Numbered from the stretch's first letter, positions 45,540 to 58,579 are shown. The stretch: DNA of 64,000 bases from Pohlia nutans (GCA_022496805.1 CM040099.1:3164501-3228500), one strand, 5' to 3'. A program made the numbers and translations. Notes: generated by a model from the letters alone, not told the origin.

Positions 45540-48500
45540 TCAATATAAGATGAACTTAAACATAGTAGACCTGCTTTCGTCACGGGCTGAAGCTAGATGT
45601 GGGCATTGGCTGAAAGGTCTATACTTGGGTATGACCAGCCTCTCCTGAATCAGAAACAGGAGCTCTGCATACCGAGACTGCTTCTTATTGAGTACCTTGA
45701 GAAAAGCATGCAATGCCAGCCACGTCATTTCCTCTTTCGTCACGCCCAAGTGCACAATATCTCCCATCTCTTGCATTTGTTTTCTCAGCAGTCCATGCAT
45801 GTAGCTGCAATACACACACACAGCTTCATCATTTAACTCTTAAAGGTCTGAGAAGCCACATTTGGGTTGCAACATGGTCCTTTTTGTGTATTTGACATAC
45901 AAGGTGTAAAAATTGATGTTTACTCTAGTTACGAAAGTTACGAAAGTTTGTACTTGTGTTGAGCCCGATCCAATGACACATGACAATTTTAATTTAGATC
46001 ATTATTGCACCTACTACATGCTTTACAAGTTGCAAAATGATCATGTATTCTACATGTATGGTGTTGGTATTTGAGCATGATAAGGATGAGGTATTGAAAG
46101 GACCTCCAAATGAAAAATGTTAGTTGAAGAATATTCAATCCAAAGGTGTATGTCTTGCTAAATTTTAGTACATTTTCTGTATGTTAAAAGTAAGATACAT
46201 GATCGTACATATGGCTCCCTAATGACCTCTAAGGGTTAAATCTGCAGATCAGGATACCAGTACAGTCTACCCTCGATATCTATTAGCAGTGAATTCTGTA
46301 GTGTTAGCACTTTGAAGATGTAGTAGTCTATCATCTGCAACATATGCAAACCTCATTTTCATCCAAAGTTCCTTTCATTCATATCAACATATTTTTCATT
46401 CAGTTTTCATCCCAGTTAACATTTATCGAGGTCTATTCTTTAAGGGAAGTCTGATTTTTATAAATCTTCTAAACCACAAACAATTAAGAGTTGCTAGTGT
46501 ATCTTTTGGCATTTTTTTTCGTAGATCGCAATTTTCCATAACACGTGATTTTGACACTTGTGAGGGTAACAAATATCAAGTAGTGACTTTGTTAATAGAC
46601 CTCTGTCATCACAAATGCAACACTCAGAAGTTGAAGGTAATGCTTACCTTGAAGTCACTTCAATAGCCTTGAGTAGAAACGGAGAGTGATGACGGCATGT
46701 ACGTTCCATGCTGCAAAGGTAAGCATGAAACTTCATAGCGCAGAGTAAGAAAGCCTGATATGCATTGAGGCGAATTGTTGAAGGCGAGTTGATCCTGAGA
46801 TCATAGAGCATGGGATGGCACTTGGCTCGCACGAAGTGGCAGAGCTTGATAGGTACTTGAGCTCCTGGGTTTGTCTTTCTAACTACTGTGATACTCCCTT
46901 TTATGGAATCTCCAATATACCTTTACAGAAATGAATCACATCGGGATGTCAAGCAAAATCTTGTGTCTGGTGAAAAGTCACAACTGAAGTAAAATGGAGA
47001 TTAACCCTGAAAGAACGGCATACTATGAAGCGTCATTTTCTAAGCCCCAGTTGGCCACTATAACTGAATGAAGATTATCTTATTTCATTTTCCACAGATC
47101 TATGAAATAACATACCTTCTGTAAGTCAGAATTGTTTGTGAAGCTTTGAAATTACTGAATTTTTGAAGAAAAAGTGAGCAAAAAATGCACTTTAAAAATC
47201 AGAAATTTTAACCCGTTAGTTACAACTTTTACCGTATGTTAAGTTGACTATTAGCTTCCAAAGTGCGAATTCTATCTATAGGTCACTTAGAGGATAGGAA
47301 TCACCTGGTATAGTCGGCTTGGACCTCTACTGTACAGCAATTGATCAGTAACCCACTCCAGCGCATAAAGCTGGCTCCATCGCTGGTCATATAAACGCCG
47401 TGCGCTATTTTTCCCTGGTTCTTATTCAAGAGCAGGTCAAAACTTACAGCAGTCTTTTGTTGGTTAGCATGGCATCCATACTCCTCAAAACCATCATGCA
47501 TGAGTTGCACAAACCTTGCCACACAACTTTGTGAAGTGGAGATGAGAAGAGAATCGTCTATCAACCGCAACAAGACGGTTTCACCATTTTCTAGGACTTT
47601 CGGAACCTCATGTGATTCGTTGTTACTCCTCGGTTGGTTTTTTAGCTCAGAGGCAGGCTGAGGAATTTGATGCAGAAGTGGCATTAGAGTGTGCTCATCC
47701 AGATGCCCGAAGAACACTGAACACAGAAGTGGAGAAAGCACGCTGCCCTGTGCAATGCCGGTTTTCTGCAAGTAAAAGTGAGGCCCAATCTTCACTATGT
47801 TCCTCTTCACATGCTCCTCAATAAGCCCTAGGATGTGACCTTGTTTCAGCTGTGTTACCACTCCCTGTTTGCCACACCCCACATCAATTCCTTGGGTCAA
47901 GCGAGTAGCCGAGTACTGAACCTAGGGGATTGTTAAAACCAAGGTATGAGCTGACTCAGTGCCCAGTTTCAATATATCTGAACCATAACAAAAAGTACTG
48001 AGAGCGGAAAGAAGACTTCATAGTTCTGAGATCAAGACCGAACCTGATCCTGAAGAACGGAATGTGAACGTTTGGCAGCGAGGTCCATAAACAATTGTAA
48101 AATATCACAGTCCCGGTCTGATGTCGTACATGTTTGTTTGTAGGAAGCTCTGGCACAACCCATGGTGTTAAAGATGGTAACATAACGTCGAATGTGATAC
48201 ACTGGGAGCCGAAGAAAGCCCGACACCACCTCGCAAAGCTTATCTTGCTTGATTGTATCATACGCTCTGGAAATATCACAGACGGCCATGTAAATTGGCG
48301 GTAACCCCCCAGGCAAGCTCTTCAAATGCATAACATATGGTAGAAACTTGATATACGCATCCTTGTAACCAAACACTGACGCTCCCATATCTTCCGAGTG
48401 ATTCTCTTGTTCGTACTTCAAGCAGGTGTGCACACCTTTTAGTCTTGAATTGATAGACTTGAAGGCAAATTTGACTTGTCTGGAGACTTTCTTGCTGCCA

Positions 48501-51500
48501 GTTGCTGGCCGGATATCAACTTCACAGTCCACTGAATCAAAATAGCGTCGCTTCCCACACAAAGCAAAACCATTAATGACCCCAGCGCTCAGAGGGAGTG
48601 TGCACCTGGTCCTGCCGCTCAAGTTGGCAATGGGGCGCACACCATTGAGCTTCGGTAGCATTCGAATACGCGAGAAACCCAGGACTCGATTTTGTAGCAC
48701 TGCAGCAACTGAGCCTGGGTCCAATCTCTTGTAACACTTCCCAACTAGATGATTCAAAGACAGCATGTGAATTTTTGCCCATACAGGTTTTCGATAGTAT
48801 AACACATTCTGCCTGTGATTCTCAGCCTCCGTTACGTAGAAGTGACTCCGCAGCAGTGGAACTATGATCTGAGTGAACAACCAATATAACCAGTCTTGCA
48901 GCATTGTCTGAGGAAGATCCCATAGGTATGAAGACCAGCCTGGCTCTTTTGTCTTCCTCTGGTCTACAGAAACTTCGGACATTTTCTGACGTTTTTCACC
49001 GTTCTCTTTAAAATCAGGCCATGTACTAGTACTACTTTGGAATTTGTTGAGGAGGTGCTGAACCTGAAAAGTCTCGTAACGGCGCAAGCTCACGAAGCTA
49101 GCAATGCCACTGCAAAGCATCCTCCGAAAGCGTTGTGAGCCAAGAAACTCTTCAGGGAGCAAACTGCGGCATACCGCCCACAAAAAGTTCACAACTTGAC
49201 TGTGGCTTGTGGAAAGAGTTACGAGCTTTGCCAGATCTGCAGTTGGCCCTGCATCCTTATCTTTCATATCAACCACCCCTGACGATTTCTGCAAGTTCTC
49301 AGTATGTAAGAGCTTCCTAACAGATGAGCCGTCTATAGGGCCAACGTTCAGAGGCTTGGATGATCTCGTCACGTTGCAAATCTTCTTTGAACTACCAGCC
49401 TGAAACTCAGCACTTACACGTTTATACGTTTCTTGCTTACAGTGCTGCTTTCGAAAGCAAGTTGTGGCCGTTATATCCTTTAAGTCTGAGGGCTGTCCAC
49501 TAGAAGACTGGGATTTGACCTCAATCTCCTGTGTGGCATACACTTCCTTTGACAAACTCAAGCCCTTGGTATTAGGCGTAACCTGTAGGGAAATGATACA
49601 CTGACGACGTTCAGAACAGACGTCCACTCCTGCACGAAAAGCTAGAAATCTTGAGCTTAGCACTCTTGTTCACAAGTTTTGAAGTCACTCAATGTACATC
49701 TATTGTCAAGTATGACGGAGCTTCAACGTATCGCTTATTTGTTCAGCACATAGTCAAGCACGGGGCAAGCAAACGGGAATGAATGAAAATAGGTAGGAAA
49801 CGTACTTGTTTTTTAGCCTGCAACTTAGAAGTCTTGACCTTCGGAAGAGGAGATGCCAAGTAGGATGGAAGAGGACAATGTCTGCTCAATAGGCGTGCAT
49901 AATTACAATTCTTTGCATTTCGGACCATCTTTTTCAGAAGTCCTTTCATATTCCTGCATGACCAACAGCAGCAATTTTATGAAGGTTGAGATTGAATCCT
50001 ACAAAGAACATAAGCTCACAATCATAACCACAACTCATTTACTAACGTCAACTCCAGATCCACACGGTTCTTTTAAGGAAAAGAAGATATTGAAATTTCA
50101 CAGGAGGTTCTGTTCCTTCACTCAAGAAGCTAAAACATCTTGAGCATGTAAATAATAAGCCACAAATCGCTGAAGCTAGGTTCATGCCGTCAGATCTTAC
50201 AAACTAACAAACACCGAACGTGCACAGCTTTGCTAAGATTTACTCACTCGGTTAACTTCTCCTTGGCGGTTATGCCTGATGCTGATGTTGATGCTTCTCC
50301 AGAGGTAGTATCTGCAATATCCAGGGCCTTGAACATTGAGCCAAGGAACCGGGAAATATCTGCGTCGTTGACACTGGACGTGTTCAAAATATCTGTGTTT
50401 TCTGTCAAGGGGTCCAAATATGATTTGTATCAAAGATACACGACATATGTAGAACAGGAAAGAGAGAAGTAGACCTCGATAAGGAAAACCATATCAGCAT
50501 CAATGCGTACTCTCTCTAAAGCTATGAAGTTCATGGGATGCTATTATCAAGACGTAAAGCCAGATGATAAACAATATCGTCTTGTAAAACAGAAAATCTC
50601 CAACCTACATCGCAACAAGTTGCCATTACTACCGCGTCAGAGGTAGTGAAAGATACGATTGGCAGGGAGGCCTGCGTGGCAAGAAAATGATGAGTGATAA
50701 AAAATTGTAGAACGGTCAATTAATCTGGGCGGGAGACCAACCCTATTTACCGGCATTGGTACCTCCACCTTGCTAACTGTACGGGGGCTGCTTATGACAG
50801 GGTCCAAGGCATCCTGGCCCTCAGCACGTCTTTGGCTTCCTGTTGAAACAGCAGGTAAATGGATAAACAGCGATTCTGCAGGTGAACAAGATTTGCAATA
50901 GATACAATAGGTCTACAGCAAATAGGTCAATAGTAATTTTTTTAAACGATTGTATAAATTTTGACGAATGTCCAGTTTCAAGCAACTGGCTCACAGTAGA
51001 GGAGCTGGAAACAATTGGCATACCCTGCCCTCCTCGCTGCTTGCGACGTACCCAGCTTGAAGGTCTCACCCGCTTTCTAGGTCTAGTCACGTCTTCAAGA
51101 ACTTCGTCACGTGGTCCAACATCCTGCAGCTTCAGTATTTTTCCAGTCAAACGAACAACTACTATCAATAATAGTCAAGAATAATGCGTAGTAAAAAATC
51201 TAAGAGTGTTGCAACCAATAAGTTGAAAACAGTCAGAAATCCGTAAGAAATACGGAGAGATGCGTTGATGTGGTAAAGAAATTAACGGACGTCTTCAGCA
51301 ACCTATAAGACATACAATAGAAACGAGGAGTGGCACCACCCTTTTCACTCAGTTTGTCTTGTCACCTTTTTTGTGGTGTTCTGTTCTATCCTTGGAGCCT
51401 CTTGCTGTAAAACCGTTGGAAGCTCAGAATGACTTATCCTAGTGGTTGTAATGGGTTGTGGGATCTGCTTCATATTTGTTGCAGCCATAGTAAATGGTTG

Positions 51501-53919
51501 GCCTGCCACTTGCAGCAAAGAGAAATTCGGCAGCGGTACAAATATGGATGCATATGACAGCAGGTAAAGCATTCTCTCCTCTCCAACCTGCAGCACCAGA
51601 CACCACGACGATTAGCACCTCGGTATAAACTTGCCTTATGTGGGAAACCGACAGAATAGAACCAAATCCTCCTTTGTAGTCAATGGAAGACAAGCATCCT
51701 GCCTATTCAAGATTGAGTAGCTATCACATAATACTAAATTTCACAAACAATTTATGTCTCACATCCGCCAGAATTCAATCTTGAATAGGCTTTTCGTAGA
51801 ACATCATCACAAAAGACACCCCCCCTTAGATTGTCAAAATTCATGTAGTTTCCCACCTTGCTCTTAGCCTCATATTGAGTTAATATGAAATTAATGTTAG
51901 CATAACGCAAATGATAATGTGATCTAAGTGTCATTTACATTAATATTGATTTAATGTCCTATTAGATAAACCATTAACAGCTTTGTCAATCTAATGGGGG
52001 GACCTGGATAATCCATATTCAGGAACAATGACAAAAAACCACTTACTCGTGCAAGCAGAGTTACCCACAAATGGGTGCTGATGAACCCTGTGGCTACATT
52101 GAGGTGATGATATTCTGGCCCTTTGAAAGCTGAAATCTCTTTGTTCAATCCTGTTGGTTGGACCTGCACAATCAAGTATTCTGATCTAAATTCACATTGC
52201 AAGAATACAATCACACTCATTTTCATCTCATGCACATGTAAAGAATCTGGTAACGAGGTGTAAAGCCTTTAATCGGTGCACTCTGATTGTATCAAAACTA
52301 CAGTCTCTAAAGTCAGAATTTCAGTAGGAAGTAGAAAGTACTTACTTGCCCATAGCCAAAACAAAGAACATTCGAGGAAGCTCCCTCTCGTAAGTGTAGC
52401 TGAACAGACCTTTCCACCACCTGTACCATCTCAGTTTCGAGCTTCTATAAACGTCGTTTCAGGGTTAAAAAACAACTAAAGATATTAATCTCAAACGCTT
52501 TTGAGCTCAACTTTTATTCTCTAGTTTCATTACCAATTTGAATTGTATAAAAATGACCAGATATGATAGTTTCAAATTTGGAATTTGGACTTTAGTAGAA
52601 GTCAACAAAATTTGGACCCGGCTCCCTGACCCATAAGTTTTTCATTCCAAGTGCGTGTTTCTATGTACATGATCTAGTTTTGAATTCATTTCATCATTCA
52701 AAAACCTTAAAATAGTAAGTTCGAACATCATGGCCAACTTTGAAGCAATCGAAAATTTAATAATGTACTAAACCAAGAATAACCTTAGGGTTTTGGATTC
52801 GATTTAATAAGAAGTATAATCTCAAAAAAGAGTTTTTTTACAGTACAAAACCTCCCGTCTGAAAACAATTGGTGACATGTACACTCAAACCTCTGTGATT
52901 TCCCTACTAATTCCCGTAGTAGTATGGAGGTGTGAGAAGATGGATATGTGATACTACACAGAACCCTGTCCTCAGCCCTTTTCACACTTAATTACCTCCA
53001 TATTATCACGTTTGTATTGCAGCCTAGTTCCTGTGGTATTACAGGGTGTGATAGTGCAAATATAAGGGGAGTTTGAAACTGAAAACATTCCTTCGTTCCT
53101 TCTCAAGATCTCAACTCTTCTCACACTTAAATTCACTCCACATTATCGCGTTTGTACTGCAGCCTCCTTCCTGTGGAATTACAGGGTGTGATAGTGCAAA
53201 TACCCTACGATAAGGTCAGTTTCGTAAATAATTAGACAAAAATCGGAGTATCTAAAATATGAAAAACTCTGAAAATCTTAGAAAGTTTCATTTGGATGTG
53301 AAATCTGAAACGCCGGATTTAGTAAATTTTCCAAAATTTAGAAAATTAAGAAATGGCATTTCGTACAGTCTGAATTCTAAAATTAAACTATTTCGACACA
53401 CAAGTGTAGAAACTGACCAAGGGAAGTTTTTAACTGAAAACGTTCAAGATCTCAACTCTTCTCAATATGTTTGTATTGCAGCCTCCTTCCTGTGGTATTA
53501 CAAGGTGTGATAGTGCAAATACAAGGGGAGTTTAGAACTGAAAACATTCCTTCACGGAATTCCCTCCGTATAATCACGTTTGTATCGCAAACTCCTCCTC
53601 TGTGATAGTGCAAAAAAAACAAGGGGAAATGACTTGCCTGCTGCTGGCTCCATCGCTGATTGGGAGGCTCGTCGAGGACAACAGGGACTTTGCGATCCGG
53701 GGCGCCCTCCGACATCACCGCAAAGCTGTGCTTCAAGAGATTCAAATACTCCACGGAATCGCCATCGCGAACCAGGCCCCCCCCCGTTTGCTCATCCAAA
53801 TTCTGCTGCAAGTCCAGAAGCTCCAGGAGCGATCGCAGGCGCGAGCCGTAGAGGCTGCGCAGCAATCGCAGGTGCTTGGGGCACCAATTCCCCAAGTCCT
53901 CCTCGACCTCGTTCCTCAT
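45540..53919 (-). CDS. TERT: Telomerase reverse transcriptase catalytic subunit
   Basis: It copies the telomerase RNA template onto chromosome ends. Eleven exons: 53919-53638, 52444-52346, 52163-52047, 51587-51366, 51123-51024, 50401-50248, 49953-49806, 49582-48044, 47921-47305, 46920-46648 and 45804-45540. All phases agree, giving 1271 residues, a plausible plant length. The N-terminal TEN region spans exons 1-4 (GASSNVLCFGYGQ; YLLSYASIFVPLP). The CP-like motif is RNAKNCNYARLLSRHCPL (exon 7), and the T motif HFYVTE is near 621-626. RT motif 1 is YYRKPVWAKI (636-645), motif 2 IRMLPKLNGVRPIANL (680-695), and motif A CDISRAYDT with Asp810. Motif B' is GIAQGSVLSPLLCS (942-955), motif C LIDDSLLIS with Asp1009-1010, and motif E WSGLLINC near 1075. 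The C-terminal extension has KCHP and FLLCAMKFH. The start is the only in-frame ATG after an upstream stop. Intron 1 uses a GC donor. The exon 5 acceptor has a poor pyrimidine tract and is the least certain junction. Confidence 0.95.
45837..46235. mobile_element. TTAA-type element in TERT intron 10 (399 bp)
   Basis: The ends are CTCTTAAAGGTCTGAG and the inverse of CCCTTAGAGGTCATTAG, with TTAA at 45833-45836 and 46236-46239. It lies inside the intron, beginning 32 bp upstream of the acceptor of the last TERT exon in transcript direction. It is non-coding. Confidence 0.7.
52981..53628. repeat. Four direct repeats in TERT intron 1
   Basis: Diverged copies of a unit of about 65-85 bp lie at about 52981-53092, 53121-53203, 53468-53549 and 53566-53628. 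Each carries a CGTTTGTATTGCAGCC-like start, then CCTGTGG, then GTGTGATAGTGCAAAT. The last copy ends ten bases from the exon 1 donor. Confidence 0.75.
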
Positions 53920-53953
53920 CCTCACATTCCCGTAATCCTTCCTGCCTCCCCCG

Positions 53954-53970
53954 AAAACCCTAAACCCTAA
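53954..53970 (-). promoter_or_regulatory. Double telo-box in the TERT leader/promoter
   Basis: The plus strand reads AAAACCCTAAACCCTAA, that is two overlapping AAACCCTAA telo-boxes and more than two units of the plant telomere repeat. It lies 35-51 bp upstream of the TERT start codon. Its protein partner (TRB/Myb-like or Pur-alpha type factors in other plants) is inferred from known plant promoters. Confidence 0.6.
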
Positions 53971-54203
53971 TCAGCCTCTCACTGCAAATCTCTTATACTG
54001 ATCATTTTGCATGCAAAATGCATCCACCAACGGATCGGACGTTAACATTCCAAAACAACTTGAAGTCCCGCGAACTGTACCTGCCTGGTGTCGATATTGA
54101 ATGTCCACGTCAGATTTGTTTACAGGTCCACGTCACCATAAAAGAATTCCTAGATGACATGTGGCACTTTTGGATAAAAATTAATTAGTTCGTGTTGGAA
54201 CTA

Positions 54204-54420
54204 CACTAAATAGGTAGATTAGTGTTAAATAATTATAAGATTTGAAAATATTATAGATTTCTACTCTCGACAAAAAAAATTACCAAAGACATTGATTCCA
54301 ACACTATTGAAAGATCCCCATCTTGACCAATGTAGAGGGTAAAAAAATTGATCAACGGTAAAAACTTACAACATGTTTATGTAAATTAGTGTATTTAACA
54401 CTAAATCTACCTATTTAGTG
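54204..54420. mobile_element. TA-flanked MITE M, copy 2, unbroken (217 bp)
   Basis: The inverted termini begin CACTAAATAGGTAGATTAGT, with TA at 54202-54203 and 54421-54422. It lies 285-500 bp upstream of the TERT start codon. It has no TTAA insertion and so preserves the ancestral state of copy 1 (35041-36461). Confidence 0.92.
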
Positions 54421-54422
54421 TA

Positions 54423-57210
54423 GTGATCCCAAAACTGGCTAAAATTAGCTGGATTTCTACCCAAAAATTCGGGTTGCTAAACATACAAAGAAAGAAAATG
54501 GAATAAAAAATGAAATATGGCGAGAATTTTCATCTTGATAATATGTAGCAACTCCATGAAATGATATCCGCGGATATCATCATGGTATTACCTTAATATA
54601 TCAAGGGTATTGTCGGATATTATAGAGGTATCGTGAGTATTGTATGCACTAGGTAGCAAAAGTAGATACTATTTATGTGGGAGGTCGCATAATGTTCTAA
54701 TTGTCATAAAGTGGTTTTGGGATTACTGGTTGGAACTGTCAATGATGTACTGTAGAAGGAATTTTTTATTTTAATTTTCAAATTTTATAATTGAATATTG
54801 GTGATAGTATTGGTGAATCGAACTGTACAGATGGAATTTAAAATTCAAACTCTACAACTTTTATTGACATACTAATTCCAAAATATTATTTTAAATAGTA
54901 CTTAATGATGATTTTTCTCAAATCGTTAATTCCAGGGACACCTTGGTACGTTTAGGGGTTAATAATAGTAAAAATTTGCTTACAATCCCCTTGTGTATAG
55001 TTGTTGATATTTTAGTAACTTTTCTATTACCTACACTTGTTATTAAAAGCTACAAGGATGCGTATACTCTATAGATTCTAATTTTTTTGCACTAAAACTA
55101 TAAAACGTTAAAGGTTGTAAAAAAAAGATATATACTTTTTAAACTAAAACTGTTAGAAAATTCATAATATGTTGCTTTCAGAGAACTTGTTGAAAGTTGT
55201 GACATGGCATGTGAAAAGTGAAAGTCTCAACACTGACTTTCATTCTTTCTGTACCACCTCATAACTTCAACAAGTTCAATAAAAACAACATTTATTTATT
55301 CTAATTCCTAAAAGTTTAATCAACCCGTTTTGGGTTGGTGGCATTTTTGGTTCTTTCGCAATCTCTATTTCATTAACCAATCTTCACCAAAAAAAAATTT
55401 TTGGAGATATTTTATGAAGTTGTTGTTCTATCCAACAATTGAATTTGGTGTAACTAGAATACATGTTTCTCTACAATTACAAATGTAGAAGTATGTGAAA
55501 TTTTTACTAAGCCAAAATTGCATTGACTTCAGTTCAAAAGTGACCTTGCAAAATTGAGGTCATAGATTTTAAAAACACAAAAATTTCAAAAAAAACACCA
55601 CATCAAGAGTATCTCATTTTAAATCTATTTCAAAGGATTTTACTCAAAAACGTTAATATTATGTTTGTAATCGAATTTAGAAAGAAATTTAAATTTAAAC
55701 TTTTAGATTTTGTAATAAAATATTGGTGATGACATTGATAAATCGAACCATACAAATGTAATTTAAAATTCAAAATCTACAATTTACAGTTGTATATCAT
55801 TTCCAAAATATTCCTCTAAATAGTACTTTATAACGGTTTTTCTCAAATTCTCAATTCCGAGGACACCCTTTGACCTTTAGGGGCATGAGTATTATCTATA
55901 GCACCTAGATCTCTACATTTTGCGGATCCTGATATCTACAAAATCAAAGAGTCGATGGAAATCTACCCGTTCGAAGATCGTAAACGATCTTTGATTCTAA
56001 CCATGGCGTAGATATTGTTTATGCCAACGTTTGCACGCCTCGGCATGCTAGGGACCATTAATCGCCTTTGTACGTTCTCTACATTCTTCACCTGGTGTTG
56101 AATTAGTCGAGTGCTCTTGAAGTTCTATACTATAGGATTAAATTAGTCTAATTTGAAACAAATTAGTGGAAGTGGATTTGTGAACTTGCCATTTCGATTG
56201 GTGATTAGTGAACCTGTTGACGATGACCTTCGTTGTCTTTGTTTTTTTATTACTACTGTGTGTTTTTGCTTTTTCGCTTGTTTTTAAAGGGTGATTTGTG
56301 CACCAAAAATACGTTGTGAAGTCTAATATCAAGAGGTATTTGTTATATCGGTAAATTTGAGACAATGGATGTACCTAGAGTTAAGGTGCTCACATTCTAT
56401 CAGCCTTAACTTGAGATCTCCATTACGGAAAATCCGAATATAATTTTAGTTCTCCTTGATCTAATTCAGCAATAGTTTTAACGTGTATTAACAAATTTCA
56501 ATCTTTGTTTGTATATTTACAGCTTGAGAACAGACTGGGTCAAAAATAACGCAACCGCAAAACTATAGGAACGGGGATATTTTGCTTCATCGTGACTAAG
56601 TTTTAAAAGGCGGACACAGGGAAACAATCTCGTTAGTTTTCTTATTGTGCTTGTGGCATAAAATTCATCTTCCCTTTAAAATTTTGAGATTAGCTTAGTA
56701 AATTGTAAGAATCTAGGAACAACAAAGTATTTTGAAAAAACTCGTTGTACCAATTGCTTTAATTATCTTGTGTATGATCTTTGTCACTTTGGGATGTATT
56801 TACAAACTTTTTCGGGGAAGTCACTTAGTGTAAATTTTGGGTACATATGAGCAAACAAAAGGTAGCTATGAAATAATCGGAATAGTATACTATTTATAGT
56901 ATATTTAAGGCATATTATAGAAATATTTCTAAAATATTCCCAAATTGGTTTTAGAACATCCTATATTACTTCTATAATTTTTTTTATCTCTAATGAATAA
57001 AGGACACCCTATATTTGTTCTCTTATGGTTATTTAAATTATTAACAGTGACTTCCTAGAGCAAACTTCTTTATTAATGGTGATCGGAAGGTGTAACGAGA
57101 AATTCAATGCATGTATGTTTGCAAGCATTTTGGTTTAATCCACCACGTACACAACAACTCTTGTCTTAAGGAGAAAGTGCACATTTATTATTTTGTGGCT
57201 ATGGACAAAC
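54423..57210. other. Intergenic DNA with decayed TTAA-type ends
   Basis: Two related stretches, about 54760-54962 and 55660-55888, both end near CCTTTGACC/TACG-TTTAGGGG and resemble the right half of family D elements. Only the first retains GGGGTTAA. No gene is recognised, although short plus- and minus-strand frames occur. Confidence 0.45.
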
Positions 57211-57212
57211 TA

Positions 57213-57431
57213 ATGTAGAGGTACCTAAAACCACCACAAACCTAAAACCAACAACTTCTACATCCTTTCTTCATTTTAGGGAGGATATGTAAGTTGTCAA
57301 TACATGACTTAACTCTTGAGCAATTGATGCATAAGTCATGTAATAAAAGCTTACATTTCCTTTCTAAAATGAAAAAGGAGTGTAGAAGTTGGTGGTTTTA
57401 GGTGTCATGGTGGTTTAAAGTACCTCTACCT
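57213..57431. mobile_element. TA-flanked MITE R4 (219 bp)
   Basis: The ends are ATGTAGAGGTACCTAAAACC and the inverse of AGGTAGAGGTACTTTAAACC, with TA at 57211-57212 and 57432-57433. Inner repeats with ACCACCAACTTCTACA extend the inverted arms. A truncated relative lies within R3b at about 23697-23901. Confidence 0.8.
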
Positions 57432-57434
57432 TAC

Positions 57435-58190
57435 ATGAAGAGCGCTAATTGTAAGGCAGTTGCGTCCTCTGCTAGTGTTCGCGCTGTTGTTGCTTTGGGA
57501 AGCCGAGGAGTATTCTTCTATGAACCGCAATGCATATCTGCCAAGTGGTCCCCTCTTTCCGCTCGGTCCTCATTGCCCGATCTGATAGCTACGAGGCCTT
57601 CGCACACGAACAATCGACAACCATTGCTTTTCGTGGCCCAATGTTCAAGTCAAGAGCCGCCTTCGTATGTTCTTCTGAAAACCACAGGTATTCATTTTTT
57701 TAGTCATTTTATGTTGACCTCTTTACTTTTAAACATTCAAAATAATGTAAATTATATCTACTCTAACATTCATACATGAATAATGATGAGAGGAAGACTA
57801 CTCACATGTATTGCTTTCCATTGGGTGCAAAGTTAATAAAGAGTTTGTACGAAATCTCTATTACTTCTTATTTTGTTAATTAGAATGGGCTTATATTCCT
57901 TTTTAAAGAACATTAATAACTAAGCACCATCTTCTTGGACTTTTCTGAGATGTTGAAGATTACAACTACATGTGTATGGCAACTATTTGACAAGTTTTTT
58001 GTCAACAAATTGCGTAGACGGCAACCTCTTGTTCAATTTTGGTCTATATAAAGAAGAGTCTTCAAAGGAACCTTGCATTCGTAGTGGGACCGCAAATGGA
58101 AGCAGCCTGAGTGGGAGTCATGAAGATAGTAATGACAGTACTGTAGATGAGAAATATGCACTAGAGTTGAATTTAGAGGAAAATAAATAG
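57435..58190 (+). CDS. Possible two-exon gene of unknown function, perhaps a gene fragment
   Basis: An ATG at 57435 opens a GC-richer frame to 57687 (donor CACAG/GTATTC). An acceptor at 58017 (TGCGTAG/AC) restores the frame to TAG at 58188-58190, giving 141 residues. The first 45 residues are rich in Ser, Ala and Arg and poor in acids, like an organelle transit peptide. Exon 2 is rich in Ser and Glu. I recognise no domain. After the TAG the same frame stays open for about 64 more codons to 58387, so the stop may be a mutation in an older, longer exon. The Tc1-like relic follows 190 bp later. Exon prediction could be fortuitous. Confidence 0.3.
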
Positions 58191-58579
58191 AATGTAGAAG
58201 GACGTATACTTGATAGTTCGTGGAACAATCGCGATGTGATCCTTAGTTCAACAGCTTGTATAATTCCACGTCTTGAAAAGATATGTATAGTGGTTAGCAC
58301 AAGTGTTCGAACAACGAGTGATATTCCCGAAATAGAAAGAGCAGTGATCAAAAAGTCAACATGTAGGGGATTTTTTGGCTTGCATTAATGACAAAGAACA
58401 CATGGCATCTAATTAGCAGCATATTTTTCAAAATTAGCCACATTGAAGCTCTCCAAAACAAAATATCTGTAGGTGGTGTGTACAACTTAATATGCACACA
58501 AGTCTCAATGCTAACATTGCTTTCAAGATTTCATGTGCAACAACTTTCAAAGTTCGAGAGAGGTTTCCAGTGACTCATA

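Noticed and set aside
47301..49663. Reverse transcriptase motifs considered as a LINE, retron or group II intron
   Set aside because: The T motif, CP motif, KCHP C-terminal block, plant exon layout and 1271-residue spliced product identify TERT. No endonuclease, RNase H or maturase domain is present.
53580..53970. Plus-strand frames opposite TERT exon 1
   Set aside because: They are antisense to the exon that encodes the conserved TEN-domain start and have no similarity.
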